Below are positions 1 to 10,602 of a stretch of DNA of 64,000 bases, piece by piece. Source of the stretch: Artemisia argyi (lineage: Eukaryota > Streptophyta > Magnoliopsida > Asterales > Asteraceae); NCBI GenBank assembly GCA_030686995.1, contig CM060697.1:107755272-107819271 (forward strand), written 5' to 3'. The notes beneath the pieces were generated by a model. It saw nothing but the letters and a program-made list of their open reading frames with translations, ran no database searches and was not told where the DNA came from. Position numbers and translations under genes: made by a program. Within the stretch, counting starts at the first letter, position 1; each line of letters opens with the position of its first letter.

Positions 1-888
1 ATATGGATCTTTATGAAGATTCTTAGCTTGTCTCACAAATGTCACATACTTTTGCCACTCGGGACCCAGACTACTAACAAACTTTGTATTGACAGCAATC
101 CTTGGAAGGTGTACTTCATGTCTCTCTAAGTCGTTGACGACATTGGTGAAACGATAAAAGTAAGATTCAAGTGATTCCTCTGGTTCGATCATGAAATTAG
201 TGTATTCCAAGTAAAGTTTAGATTCCATGTCTTCCTTGTTCAGTTGTGTGCCTTGCATAAGTAGATGGACGTGTTCCTACATAGCTTTTGCAGTTGTCTG
301 AGCATCAACACTTCTGAATATGATATTTGGTATTCCCTGAAGTATGTAAGACATAGCATACTCATCTGCCTCACGATGATGGTGTTGTTCAGCAGTAAGT
401 GCAGACTCAGGAACTTGCACAGCAGTTGGAGCTACTGGGGGATCAGCAGAAGGGTCACATCTAACGTAGTTAACAGGCCACTGAAACGGTCCTTCAAGGA
501 TAACTTGTTTCATGTACTTACCATTGGGTTTCTTGGGTTCTAGAAACCTTAAGAATCGACTTGCCCACTGAACATAATTACCCGGTGTTAGCATTGGTGG
601 GGTGTCAATAGATCCTGCTTCATGTCTGGATTTTTGAGTTGAAATGACTTCACACATCCAGTCAAACCAGTGAGTAGGTTTTGATGGGAGTTGGCTTTGT
701 TGTTGTGACATTGGATAGGATTGTTTCATTGGAACCATCTGATGTTGTTGCATGAGAAGATGTTGTTGTGAGTAAACCGGTTGTTGATAGTATTGTGGTG
801 ATTGTTGATATTGTTGTTGTTGCTGGTGATACTGTTGATTCTGATGTTGCTGAGGATGGTTAAAGTTGTAGTACGGTGGTTGAGACAT
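1..888 (-). pseudogene. copia Gag, N-terminal region with in-frame stop
   Basis: The reading frame starts with a Met at 886-888. It opens with a Gln/Tyr/Pro-rich stretch of about 65 residues, then a region beginning near HWFDWMCEV that resembles the N-terminal Gag of copia polyproteins common in Asteraceae. A TAG at 277-279 interrupts the frame after about 203 codons. The same frame resumes immediately and stays open to the window edge with Gag-like sequence (EWQKYVTFVRQAKN), so this is one nonsense change and not the natural end. Gag would form the virus-like particle that packages the element RNA. No zinc knuckle, protease or polymerase is reached inside the window. The Met was chosen because the Q-rich start follows it directly and the region upstream has no frame. 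Confidence 0.75.
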
Positions 889-1711
889 ATTGAAACACTT
901 GTGTGAAATGGTGGATCTTGTAGAAGGTATGAGATTGAGCCAATTTTCGAAAAACTGTCCACTATGATTGCGAAACTAAGTAAATTAGATGATCTTGAAA
1001 AACTTGCACACGTTTATAAGTTTGCGAAACTTATGTAACTAATGGAGGTTTGCGAAACTTTGATGTTTGCGAAACTATTTAGGCCCTTAGATTTCGAAAC
1101 TTAAGTGAGGTTGAAACAGTTTTCGCGAAACGTGAGAGTTATTGCGAAATTATTTGATTTCGAAAATTATGAAAATTTCGAGAACACAAGCTCAAGTACC
1201 AAGTTTCGAAATTATCCAATTTTGAAACTTATCCAAAAGTCGAAGTAATTTTCTTTCTTGTACAAGAAACGAAATACTGAGTCCACAAATCTTAGGTCGA
1301 TGAGAAGCAAGTAGTAGAGATCTCGAAATGTAGTCAAATGGGAGTTCTCGAAACTTAGGAAAAGTTTTGTTTTCGAAGAAAGGTAACCAAAAACTAGTTT
1401 TTATTTCAAGATTCTTGTACTTTTAGGTATAAAAAGATGAGGTCTTAAAGAAGGTTGAAAACTTGATAAACTTTTTCAAAAATGAAAAAAATTTTGAAAA
1501 ATAGTACAAAAACTCAAATCGTATGTTTTGATTGAAATTTTGAAACTTTTTGTTTGTTATGTTTTGTAACACAAGTTTGTAAGCAAAGATGTGATAAAAA
1601 CAAACAAGAAATTACAAAAATTTCAACAAAATAACGAAAAGAAAAACAAGTTTTGGATCGATTTCTATGAAAAAACAATAACTATACCTTCATATGGCGA
1701 ATGATAACACT
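889..1711 (-). other. C1 untranslated leader with recurrent CGAAA motif
   Basis: No gene is seen. Between about 960 and 1380 the plus strand carries roughly fifteen copies of a short motif of the type TTGCGAAACT or TTTCGAAACT, 15-35 bases apart. The part next to the LTR (1400-1711) is A-rich and has no recognisable feature. The primer-binding site should lie just left of 1712; the sequence there reads TGTTATCATTCGCC on the element strand, which I cannot match confidently to a tRNA. Confidence 0.55.
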
Positions 1712-2054
1712 TGTTAGGTTCCCATATTGATTTCACACAAACAAGAATGAGATAGATATAAGGATGGGATGATTATGAGAATGAGAGAATTAGAATTGCA
1801 AGAGTTTTTTTTAAGATTTCACGTAACCAACCAAATACAAATGAGACTTAGAGGTTCTATTTATAGGAGGGAAGCTAGGGCAACACTCCTAGCTCCCAAC
1901 ATCCTTGAATTCGTGGGCCTCTAAGGCCTTTTGGGCTTTCATAAGCCATAAATACATAAGTGATAACTAAATATAAGTAACTAATAATAAAGCAACCTAG
2001 TAATTATTACAAATGACCGAGACTTGATAAAATAGTAAAACTTTGATCCCAACA
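1712..2054 (-). repeat. C1 5' LTR (343 bp)
   Basis: It is bounded by TGTT/AACA ends and followed on the plus strand by GATGT (2055-2059). It matches 51842-52182 apart from about ten differences and small length changes, roughly 97% identity by eye. On the element strand it is the left (5') LTR because gag lies downstream of it. Confidence 0.85.
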
Positions 2055-2243
2055 GATGTGAGTATCTAAACACTATTTGTGAGGTGCTAGTGTATGACCT
2101 CCGTGCTTGTCTTTGGTCTTTAGTGGAACGATTATTTGTTGTAATTACTTTTATATTAGTGTTAAATGACCCCTAACTTGTATTTTGACTAGAATAAAAG
2201 CGCATTTGCTTGAGGACAAGCAAATCTCAAGTGTAAGGGTATA
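2055..2243 (+). other. G2 interior, last 189 bp before the 3' LTR
   Basis: This is the end of the gypsy G2 interior, beginning with the GATGT duplication made by C1. It continues the sequence that stops at 51841. The matching minus-strand segments in G1 (from 42552) and G3 (from 60269) show that the pre-insertion order was continuous. It ends in a purine-rich CAAGTGTAAGGG just before the LTR, the expected position of the polypurine tract. Confidence 0.75.
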
Positions 2244-3666
2244 TGATAAGGCGAAAAATGAACCATTTTTAGGGGGTCATTTAAGAACGGAATTGAATTT
2301 ATTTGATCAAATATTGCCCTAAATCGTTCCTTTTGTGATTTTAGGTACTTTGGGAGTGAATTCTGGAAAAGGAAACATTTTGGATGTTTTTGGAGCATAA
2401 AAGTGAAGAAAACGGCAAAGACTTAATTTTTCATGCTGGGAACAGTACCTGACGGCGTCAAGAAGGAAAACCTGACGGCGTCAGGAGCAAAATCCATGAC
2501 GACCCAGAGAAAACCTGAAGGCGTCAGAAGTAGGGCGTCAAGAGTTATTTTGGTGACGGCCTGAAGATGGATTACACGTGACGGCGTCAGCACCAGATCT
2601 AGGCAGTCCGAGAACTTATTTGGCGGCGAGATGACGGCGTCAGAAATTTACTCTTGACGCCGTCACCTCACAAAATCTATATATACTTTTCTATTTTTCA
2701 TTCATTAAGAGAGGAACTTGTGTGGAGAATACTAGGGTCGAACCTAAAAAATCCTAGGTCGTTTGTAACAGTATTTTCAAGGGTTTTCACCCCTTGAAAC
2801 CTTTCATGTTCAATTAAGATAAGTCCTCTTTCAATTCATTCAATATGTCTATGTGTTGTTTGAATATATCTTATGCTTGTCTTGATTATAACATGCTAGG
2901 CTAGATCTTTTGTGTGTTTGCTTAGATGTAATGAAACCTAGATGTTAATTATAGGTTGATTGCTTGTTTATAGTTGTAATGGATGAATGATTTCAATGTT
3001 AGGCTTAAGAAAACTGGCAGATCTCCATTGTGTAACTTGCTTGAACGTCTTAAGAAACATGAACCGATGTGTACTAGGTTTTTATGGTTGTATTTAATGC
3101 ATGAGCGAATTCTAGTGATCCCATGTTAGGAGCTTCTTAGCCGGCTCGACATAGGAGTGAAGTAGGAGCTTATAGGATTGGGGAAGTAAGTACGCCACCC
3201 CATGAATGGTATTAAGGAATACAATCCGTCATCTACGCAACTATAACAAGTAATTAACCTGTAAAAGATATCTAGGGAGTAGTGAAATCTAAGTAAACAC
3301 CATTTTCCCACATATTGCTCACACCACTATCTTAATTTGGTTTATTTTCATTTTTGTTATTTTATTTTGATTGCATCTTAGTTATTGGGTTAGTTGATTA
3401 GCAACTAATTCCGCCCACTCTTCCAATACCCGAGATTTTTATTTGCTTTTCTAAAATATAAAAAAATACAAAAAGAATCATCCCTCACCTCTAGACCTAG
3501 TTTTTAGGTTTTATAATCCTAGCGACACTATTCCTGAGTTGAACGATCAATCCCCCGGTACTTGTCACTATACTATACTACAACGATCATGTACACTGCC
3601 TGGTGGGGGTTGTAAGCTTCTCGAGATTCCTCGAGAGGTAAAGCCTGGTGCAATTCCCACGCATCA
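2244..3666 (+). repeat. G2 3' LTR (1423 bp)
   Basis: It starts TGATAAGGCG and ends CCCACGCATCA, and is followed by GTCTT (3667-3671). The partner LTR at 45414-46836 has exactly the same length and is preceded by GTCTT; visible differences are few (about 98-99% identity by eye). The U3-like part holds five perfect copies of the palindromic 11-mer TGACGSCGTCA, at 2450, 2473, 2579, 2632 and 2655, plus several imperfect ones. Confidence 0.85.
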
Positions 3667-4013
3667 GTCTTCAACAACCATAAAGTCAGTGATATAAGTA
3701 AAGTTCCCAACAAAGACATGTAGACCTTTAATTCTCCCGACAAAGTTACAAACAAATAAAAATAAAGCATGCATACGGAAGCAAATAGCAATCAAACAAA
3801 TAAAAATCACACAAAACATGGGTTGCCTCCCAAGAAGCGCTTTTCTTTATTTACGAATTCACTCCAAAAACGTCCAAAATGCTTCCTTTTCCAGAATTCA
3901 CTCCAAAAGTACCTAAAATGACAAAAGGAACGATTTAGGGCAATATTTGATCAAATAAATTCGAATCCGGGCCAAAATGACCCCCTAAAAACGGTTCATG
4001 TTTCGCCTCATCA
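3667..4013 (-). mobile_element. G1 right-hand remnant, scrambled and truncated
   Basis: It begins with GTCTT, the duplication made by G2. 3667-3760 continues the G1 protease frame that stops at 45408: joining the two sides keeps an open frame across the junction. About 3760-3855 repeats part of the G-family 3' untranslated region (compare 44828-44930). From 3856 to 4013 only about 155 bp of LTR remain, ending at the LTR edge and followed by GGACC (4014-4018). The gag, primer site and most of the 5' LTR of G1 are missing, so G1 was deleted and rearranged here. Confidence 0.7.
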
Positions 4014-4018
4014 GGACC

Positions 4019-5780
4019 CCACACCCTGTACCTTAGCTTTTTAGAGAGCCTTCCACCTCAGCTTATTGGGGGACTGCTTATTTTGGGGCTCAGCTCATTT
4101 ACCCTTAGCTTATTGGACCCTCCTTTTGACCTGTCCTCAGAAACAAAACCTGAGTGCTCAGGTTGTGCACCTAAGTTCCAAGCCTCACCCAGTACTCATT
4201 ACTAAGCAATAAGCTCAGCTTATTGGCTTGTTTTGTTGTTGACCAGGTCAACTTCAAGGGTCAGAGCTTAGTTTGGACCTCCTTTTACTTCTGTGGACCC
4301 CACAGAGGTCCATAAGTCCTTGTGTAAGGCCTGTTTTGGCCTTGTGATTTGTTAAGTTCTTATTTGGCTGCATTAGCTTATCTCTGTGCTTATTTTGTTT
4401 CTAATTGCTCATTCCTAGTTTGTATATATCTGTTTTGCCTTATTTGTTCATTTGGTAGCTTAAATTAGCTTTTTTAAACAATCATAAGTCCTAATAAGCT
4501 TAATAATCCAACTGTTAAGCACAAGAGGGCGCACACAACTTATTAATAAGCTACAACACAATTCTCTTCACAAAAGTTGATTGTTTTTAGTGTAAAATCA
4601 GATGTTAAAAAGAAAAACCAACTTTAAAATTAGTGATAGCTTCTATTTAATAGGATTTATCTTTTTAATTTTTCTTTTTAGCTTATTATTAAGCATTTCA
4701 TTAGTTTAATATTTTTCTTAATTTTCTCTTATATTAAAGTATTTTCAGTAATTTTTCTAGATTTTTCTCTTTTAATTTAGTATTTATTATAATTAATATT
4801 AGTTTAACAAATAATTAAGTAACATTAGTTAATTAAATAGTTTTATAAAATTTTAATTAACAACAGTATCTTTTTATATTTTTCTTAGGTTTTATAAATC
4901 ATTAAGTATTTTTAGAAATTAGTTTCTTAATTACTTCTGTTCATTTTCTAATTTTCTTAATTAATCTAGTTAAATTAGATATTAATTAATAAATAAGTAA
5001 ATATTTAGTAAAATAGTCTAAAAATGATTTTTATAAACTTTTTATAATTTTTTAGGATTCCTGAGATGGTTAATTAGATTTTTAATTTTTTCTATAATTT
5101 TCTAAGTCATTTGTAGTATTATTAGTAATTTAAATTAGTTTAATTAGTTTAATTATTATAATTAGTAATTAATTAATATTAAATCCACAAAAAGACAAAA
5201 AAATATATTTTTAGTTTCTAAATTTGTTTTTAAGTCATTTTAGAATTTTAAAAAATTAAATTTGCAATTTTCTAGTTTAATTTTGTAATATTATAAGTTA
5301 ATTAGGTTTAATTATATATTAAATAGTTTTTATTTAAATAATTAAATAATAAATAATAAAATAATCAAGAAAAAATATTTTTCTTTTTAATTTAATTTTC
5401 TTTTAAATTAAGTTTGTAAAATTTTCATTTGCACCCCCTATAGTTGTAAATTGTTTAAAACTCACCTTTTCTTCTGGTTGTATACAATTCTGATTTCTAA
5501 TTTGTGTACGTGTAATCATATATGTGTTTCTGTAATTGTTAATACTGTTTCAGTTGTTCAAATACCAAGTAATCAGTAGTATAATCAATTCCAAATCTTT
5601 ATTGGTTACTGTCCTCAGTGCCACTCATTCCCACAAACATTTACAAACACCATTTCAATCTCGTCGGGACATAACGACCCGGGGAAACTCTATACTATCC
5701 ACGGAGCATTGACCTTAGACTGTTTGACTTTGTTGACCAATTTCCTTGGCCAATATTATCTGACGGTTTAGGCTCAATCA
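4019..5780 (+). repeat. long non-coding repeat X2, right half
   Basis: No coding frame is seen. The first 450 bp is rich in GCTTATT/AGCTTATT words; from about 4560 to 5400 it is extremely AT-rich (TTAATTAA-type). The reverse complement of 18892-20450 (X1) matches in the same order, including the ACTCACCTTTT block near 5460 and the GACCCGGG block near 5675. The left edge is the GGACC duplication of G1, and the missing left half of this copy is at 38790-41137. X may be a very long LTR of an unidentified retroelement; I cannot place its true ends. Confidence 0.65.
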
Positions 5781-6216
5781 ATGTCGTTTTTAGTTTTTGA
5801 TTGCGGTTTTGAGTAATTTTTTATTTTGATCTGTTGGGTAACATAAAATCAACAAGCAACAGTTCAACAATAGCAGCAGATTATAATCTTTTATCACAAA
5901 TCACAAATTAAATAAAAGAAACAGTTCAGCAATATCATTTATTTTTTGATGAACAATAGTTTGTTGAAAATTTTGGGCATTCTTTAGAAATATGTAGTTA
6001 ATGTTTCGATTTTTAATGTTAAAAATGTCAAAATTTATGGCTTTGTCTCTGTGGGTTTGTGACTTTAGGTTGTATTCTTGATGACAGTTATGTTAAATGG
6101 GTTGAAATTGGTGAAACTGAGATGGGTCCTTGATGATTTTAGTATGTAGTATTGTCGGTTACTTTTGCGGGAATGTAACGTATTTTGGGTTTTTTTCTAC
6201 CAAAAATCTATACAAT

Positions 6217-6298
6217 GATCACGTTGGAGCAATCAGCGATCGCAAGTGTATTGGAAGAGGGAAACTTAAGATCACATTGGAGCAATCAGCGATCGCAA
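6217..6298 (+). repeat. 29-bp direct repeat, period 53 bp
   Basis: GATCACRTTGGAGCAATCAG followed by CGATCGCAA occurs at 6217 and again at 6270 with one mismatch. Each copy holds the 8-base palindrome GCGATCGC. No tandem array continues on either side. Confidence 0.8.
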
Positions 6299-6416
6299 CT
6301 AACATCTGAAGGTGCATTGTATTAGGACCTTTTATGTGTGTGTATATAGTGACTGTGGTATACAAACAGTAGTACTATCAATATTTATCGTTCACTTTTT
6401 TTTTTGTAGTAGGTAT

Positions 6417-6890
6417 ATCTGGGATCACACATAATAATCGCACAACGTTGCGCACAGGTAGCCAATATGGATGCTCAAAATGCAAAAGTTCTAACGGACG
6501 AGATGCTATGGGTATGCCGGGAGTTGTGTTGCACGGTACAATGAGTATTGGGCCCAGCATACCCACTTTGATGGATGTGGATACATCGTTTGGTTATAGT
6601 GATGGTTTTGGTCAGCAAGGCCTTCAGGGGATGTCTATTGCGGGATTGCCGGGTAGGTTGTCTGACGGTATAACTATGAATGAACCGGAGCCGGATCTCA
6701 TTTTGGACAACGGGGACTTGCTGGGATGTCTGTTACTGGTGTGCCGGGTTGGTTGTCTAATGGTATAACTATTAATGAACCGGATCCGGATCGCCCTCCA
6801 GCAACAAGTTGCCTGCAACAGGTCATGGTACCTGCAGATATTACTGGAAAAGGAAAGAGGAAAATGGATGAGATATCAGGCCATCCGGGT
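6417..6890 (+). pseudogene. exon-like open frame, unrecognised
   Basis: A T-rich run ending TTTGTAG at about 6408-6411 could be a splice acceptor. A frame after it stays open to about 6768, and a second frame (6726-6890) continues with a Lys/Arg-rich end (GKGKRKMDEISG) just before a GTAATA that could be a donor. The peptide is Gly/Met/Pro-rich with two similar blocks (AGLPGRLSDGITMNEP and GVPGWLSNGITINEPDP), so the segment contains an internal duplication of about 96 bp that falls in two frames. I do not recognise a domain. The basic end loosely resembles an N-terminal exon of Helitron H2 (KGKRKVFDF near 63430), so a Helitron exon fragment is one possibility. Confidence 0.35.
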
Positions 6891-8510
6891 AATAATCGAC
6901 GGTTTCTTTTTTTTATTTGTTTTTATTGTGTTGTGTTGTCTAACTGTATGTTACATTTTTTTTTTACCGGATGTCGTTTGCAGGTTCTCATGCCGCTGAG
7001 GGTTGTTCTTCTTAAGTTTTTATGCCACAGGACTAGAGTGCAGATGTTTTCTTGCTTTCTTCTAATCTAGCCACTGGTATGTTCTTTGTGGTTAGTTATA
7101 AGAGAGAATTTTTACAAAATGTTTATGATACACACAGCATAATTTATTAAAAGTTCATATAGAATGAGAAAAAGATAGTTTGATACATACAAATGAATTT
7201 AGTCGTTACTTTAATACATTTAAAAATGATCAACCTAAAGTAGAAACCAAAATATTTTATTTACATATACAAATATGACTGCAAATTGGGGCAATATAAC
7301 ATTGCCTTGCGACACTCGGTTGGTTCATGTCTTTTTTCGATCTTTATTTGTAGCCACATAACAATTAACCCAACATGTAAACCTCTTTGTTTTCTTTTGG
7401 TGTTATTGGTACTTTCAAGTTTTCATATAATGAAACTTTGCTTTAAATTACAGCTAGATATCAAAGTTAGAAAGAAAAAAAAGACAAATCATAGTATATA
7501 ATCTAGAATATGCCAAGTCTTCTCAATTTGAATCATGTGTTCACTTCACAGTCTCAAGATTTCAGCCTTTGGTTCAAATGTTTAACATGTTATATTGAGT
7601 TTATTTTATAAAGAAATATTATTGTAACTCTTTACTTACTACATATACATTTAGTTCACATATGTCAATTTATCATGAAATGACAAAAAGGTATTTTTCA
7701 ATTTGCAGTTCTTGATAAGAAGCTTATGATAATCAGCATAAACCCGAAATCACGAAGTTTACATAGTTGTTTAGATTAGATATTTGAATCGCCTTACCTA
7801 AAATTAATATACTTGGATGACCTATTTATATATATTATCTCTATATTTTGGTTACTAGTGTAATCAAGCTATCAAATACATTTCACTAGAGTTGTAATCG
7901 AGCTTCCAATAATGGTTAACTGATCGAGCAAGTTTGACATTATTCACAGGAATGGAATTAGATTGTTGTATGTGCATTGAACATTTACATATATGTTTGA
8001 AATTCGTTATTTTCAGGCGCCTGGAGTTACTGCACATGCTGATGACAATTTCCTGGAGATCCATGATGGAAATAGACCAAAGAAATTGCACGATTGGCAC
8101 GGCTAAGTATCGTGAATGTGTTGCTACTCCATGTAAGTTGTGGCCATTACATGATTGCTTTGTGAATCCTAGGGACAAAGTTGAATGGCAATGCAGGAAC
8201 TATAGATAATTAAATTTCACAACAGCTATGTAGTTTATATCATATGTTATTTGTTGTATTTGTGAAAGCTTCATCTTTTTCATAGCAATTAAGAAGTATC
8301 ATATTGTGTTGAGCCATAAACATATTTTGAGATTTTATTAAGTGCAAATACCGTGAAATGATCAACGACAGAAACCAACGCCCTGCCGCAACGCGGCGGA
8401 CCGACGCCCACCTCGTTGTAAATAAAGAACAACATTTATCTGACAATTAATTTTGCATGTACACGAACTTCAAACACGTTTTTTCTTTGTCTTTTCATAA
8501 CCTTTAACTT

Positions 8511-8519
8511 ATATATAAA
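8511..8519 (+). promoter_or_regulatory. TATA box of the UGT fragment
   Basis: ATATATAAA lies 35-43 bases before the ATG at 8554, leaving a very short leader if transcription starts about 30 bases downstream. The sequence between is unremarkable. Confidence 0.5.
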
Positions 8520-8553
8520 CGCCACAACCCCTTCTGAATTCAGACACATAAAA

Positions 8554-9049
8554 ATGGAATCAGTGGTCATAAATGGTCACAAGAAGCCTCATGTCATCTG
8601 TTTAGCATTACCATTACAAAGCCATGTGAAGGCCATGCTCAAACTAGCACAACTTCTTCACCACAAAGGACTCCAAATAACCTTTGTTAACACTGAATAC
8701 ATCCACAAATGTATGCTCAAATCTGGTTGTTGTCTCGATGGCTCGTCTGATTTTCGATTTGAGTCCATTCCTGATGGCGTCCCTAGGAGTTCTGAAGATG
8801 ATGATGGGTCGAAACTACTTATGCAATATCTTGAAACCACCTTCAAGGCTCCTTTTCTTGATATTGTGGCAAAACTTCCAAATCCTCCTACTTGTATTGT
8901 ATCTGATGGGTTTATGTCAACTTTTTGTATTGATGGTGCACAAAAGTTTGGAATTCCAATTATGCTTTATTGGACACTTTCTGCTTGTGGTTTCATGGGC
9001 ACTTACCAGGCTAAAAATGTCATAGACAAAAGACTGATGCCACTTAAAG
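8554..9049 (+). pseudogene. UDP-glycosyltransferase (UGT85-like), first exon only
   Basis: Family 1 UGTs transfer a sugar from UDP-sugar to small acceptors in the cytosol. The 165 codons match the N-terminal acceptor-binding half: PHVICLALP, then the PLQSH block with the expected catalytic His (residue 24), MLKLAQLLHHKGLQITFVNTE, FRFESIPDGVP and CIVSDG with the Asp of the catalytic pair near residue 118. The fragment ends at a good donor (AAAG/GTATGT at 9049-9055), close to where UGT85 genes usually have their intron. No second exon follows: there is no PSPG sugar-donor box before a LINE fragment begins near 9330. A normal UGT has about 480 residues. The ATG and TATA box look intact, so it may still be transcribed, but it cannot make an active enzyme from this window. 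Confidence 0.8.
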
Positions 9050-9329
9050 GTATGTTTTTCATTGTGGTTGTATATATATGGTCATGGTGTGATACAATAG
9101 AAACTTGAAATTTGTGAGAAGCTTGAGAGGTTTAGTATGTAATCTACTAAGTTTGGAAGGGAAATTTAACATGGCAACGAACTTGCCGTGAGTATATAAA
9201 AGGGTCTGTCTAACGGGTGCCGATAGGCATGAGTTTAACCGTATAAACAAAGAAATGTTGAGATCATTAAATTAAATATCACATGTATTTATGGTAATTT
9301 ATATGAAGTAATGTTTATTAAATGCAATT

Positions 9330-9857
9330 GTTGATTTAAAAAGAAAGTTCGAGTTTAGTTAAATAGATCAAACCGGTGTTATATGGCCATCCGTTAGAAA
9401 AATGTGTGATTGATGAGAAACGGCTTCCACAGGTGGATACTATGACTTGTTGGATCAAATGTGTCCCTATTAAGGTTAACGTTCTTGCATGGAAAGTAAA
9501 GATCGACGCACTGCCAAAGAGACTTAACATCTCTCGTCGTGGTATTGACATTGATACCATTTTATGTCCTGTTTGTGAGTGTGAGGTCGAGTCTTCCAAA
9601 CACTTGTTCTTCAGTTGTTGTTTGGCCAGGCAGGTTGCTCGAAAGATATCGAATTGGTGGGACGTAACTTATGATGATGTTAACTCTTATGTTGAGTGGG
9701 CAGCTTGGATGTTGTCGTTGCGGCTTTCGTCCAAGTTAAAAGCGATGCTTGAAGGTGTTATTTATGTTATGTGGTGGTTCTTATGGTCGTATCGGAACAA
9801 TCTTCTTTTCGAGTCTAAAACTCCATTGACCGCACTCCAACGTCTTTTAAAATAATA
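9330..9857 (+). mobile_element. LINE 3' end with reverse-transcriptase zinc-binding domain
   Basis: An open frame of about 160 codons ends at 9855 and matches the zinc-binding region (zf-RVT) found after plant LINE reverse transcriptases: W-x-K-C-V-P-I-K-V-N-V-L-A-W, LPKRLNISRRGI, then CPVCECE...SSKHLFFSC as C-x2-C...H-x4-C. The polymerase itself is absent, as expected for a 5'-truncated copy. A short AATAATAATAAA follows the stop. It lies where the second exon of the UGT would be expected, so it may mark the break in that gene. I could not identify flanking duplications. Confidence 0.75.
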
Positions 9858-10602
9858 ATAAAGCTGAAGCCAACTCACACATTCTAGGAAGCCCAATGAT
9901 GTAGCCCAAATGACATCAATAGTTCAAACAGATTGGCCCAATAACGCGTCGTTGTTGTTGTTGTTGGTTTGTTTATTTACAAGATTGGCGACGGTCGTCG
10001 CATTGCCGGCGTGCCTGTTTATCTGGCTAAATGTTTTTTCAGTAATTGTATGGTTGTTAATTTTGTAAATTTTTAGTTTAGTCGTTGGCGGCATTTTTGG
10101 CAAAGTAATCTTTACCTTAGTTTTTAAGTTACTGCAATTCGTTACGTATTATTCTTTGTGTGGTATTTACGTTACATTTTTTTTGTATAATATGTCATAC
10201 AATATTTTTTGGTTAGAGTAGTTTTTTTTAAAGTTGTAAAGACAAATCATTGTTTATCCGGATACAGACATGTTTATTTTGCAGGTTTCAGTGTTAATAT
10301 TTGGTAGTTACGGTATTTTTTTTATTTACTATACGTTACAAAAAAAATTTATAGTACCATTGCATATACATTTTTTAAAAGTAACTTTTTAAAATCTTTA
10401 TAACTTTTTTTTCCTTTTTTTTATTAGTAAGTTTCTATCCATTTTTTTAATTTGTTTTTGCTTTATTTTTTTTGTTTATTTTTTTTGGCCGTTTCATTTT
10501 CCTTTTACTGTTAATAAAAGGGTCTGCCCCTTTTCATTTCATCCTAAACCTAAAACCTGTACGAACCCTAAATCTCCCCATCTCTAAATTGCTGCTGATA
10601 CG
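9858..10602. other. intergenic, T-rich
   Basis: No gene is seen. The last 450 bp before 10602 are strongly T-rich, which suits the upstream region of the small ORF at 10603. A short GC-rich patch (about 9970-10015) contains a weak inverted repeat (GGCGACGGTCGTCGC). Confidence 0.45.

Larger units (their letters stand above)
1..2054 (-). mobile_element. Ty1/copia element C1, 5' part
   Basis: This is the 5' LTR, leader and start of gag of a copia-type retrotransposon, read right to left; the rest runs off the left edge. The LTR at 1712-2054 is followed by GATGT, and an LTR of the same family at 51842-52182 is preceded by GATGT. The surrounding gypsy sequence is continuous across the pair, so the two look like the ends of one insertion in G2, although they are 50 kb apart and in inverted order in this window. 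The superfamily is inferred from the Gag type, 5-bp duplication and TGTT...AACA LTR ends; no reverse transcriptase is visible. Confidence 0.8.
5781..8510. other. intergenic region with exon-like fragments
   Basis: Apart from the direct repeat at 6217-6298 and an exon-like ORF at 6417-6890, I see no gene. A short open stretch after a possible AG acceptor at 8013 runs about 26 codons and stops at 8104. A GC-rich hairpin with stem GCCGC/GCGGC (about 8383-8398) stands out in AT-rich DNA and resembles the hairpins near Helitron 3' ends, but I cannot find the expected CTRR terminus. The rest is AT-rich DNA without recognisable features. Confidence 0.4.

Noticed and set aside
8383..8398. Helitron 3' terminal hairpin
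   Set aside because: The stem is good but no CTRR end or T target follows on either strand, so it is mentioned only as a possibility.
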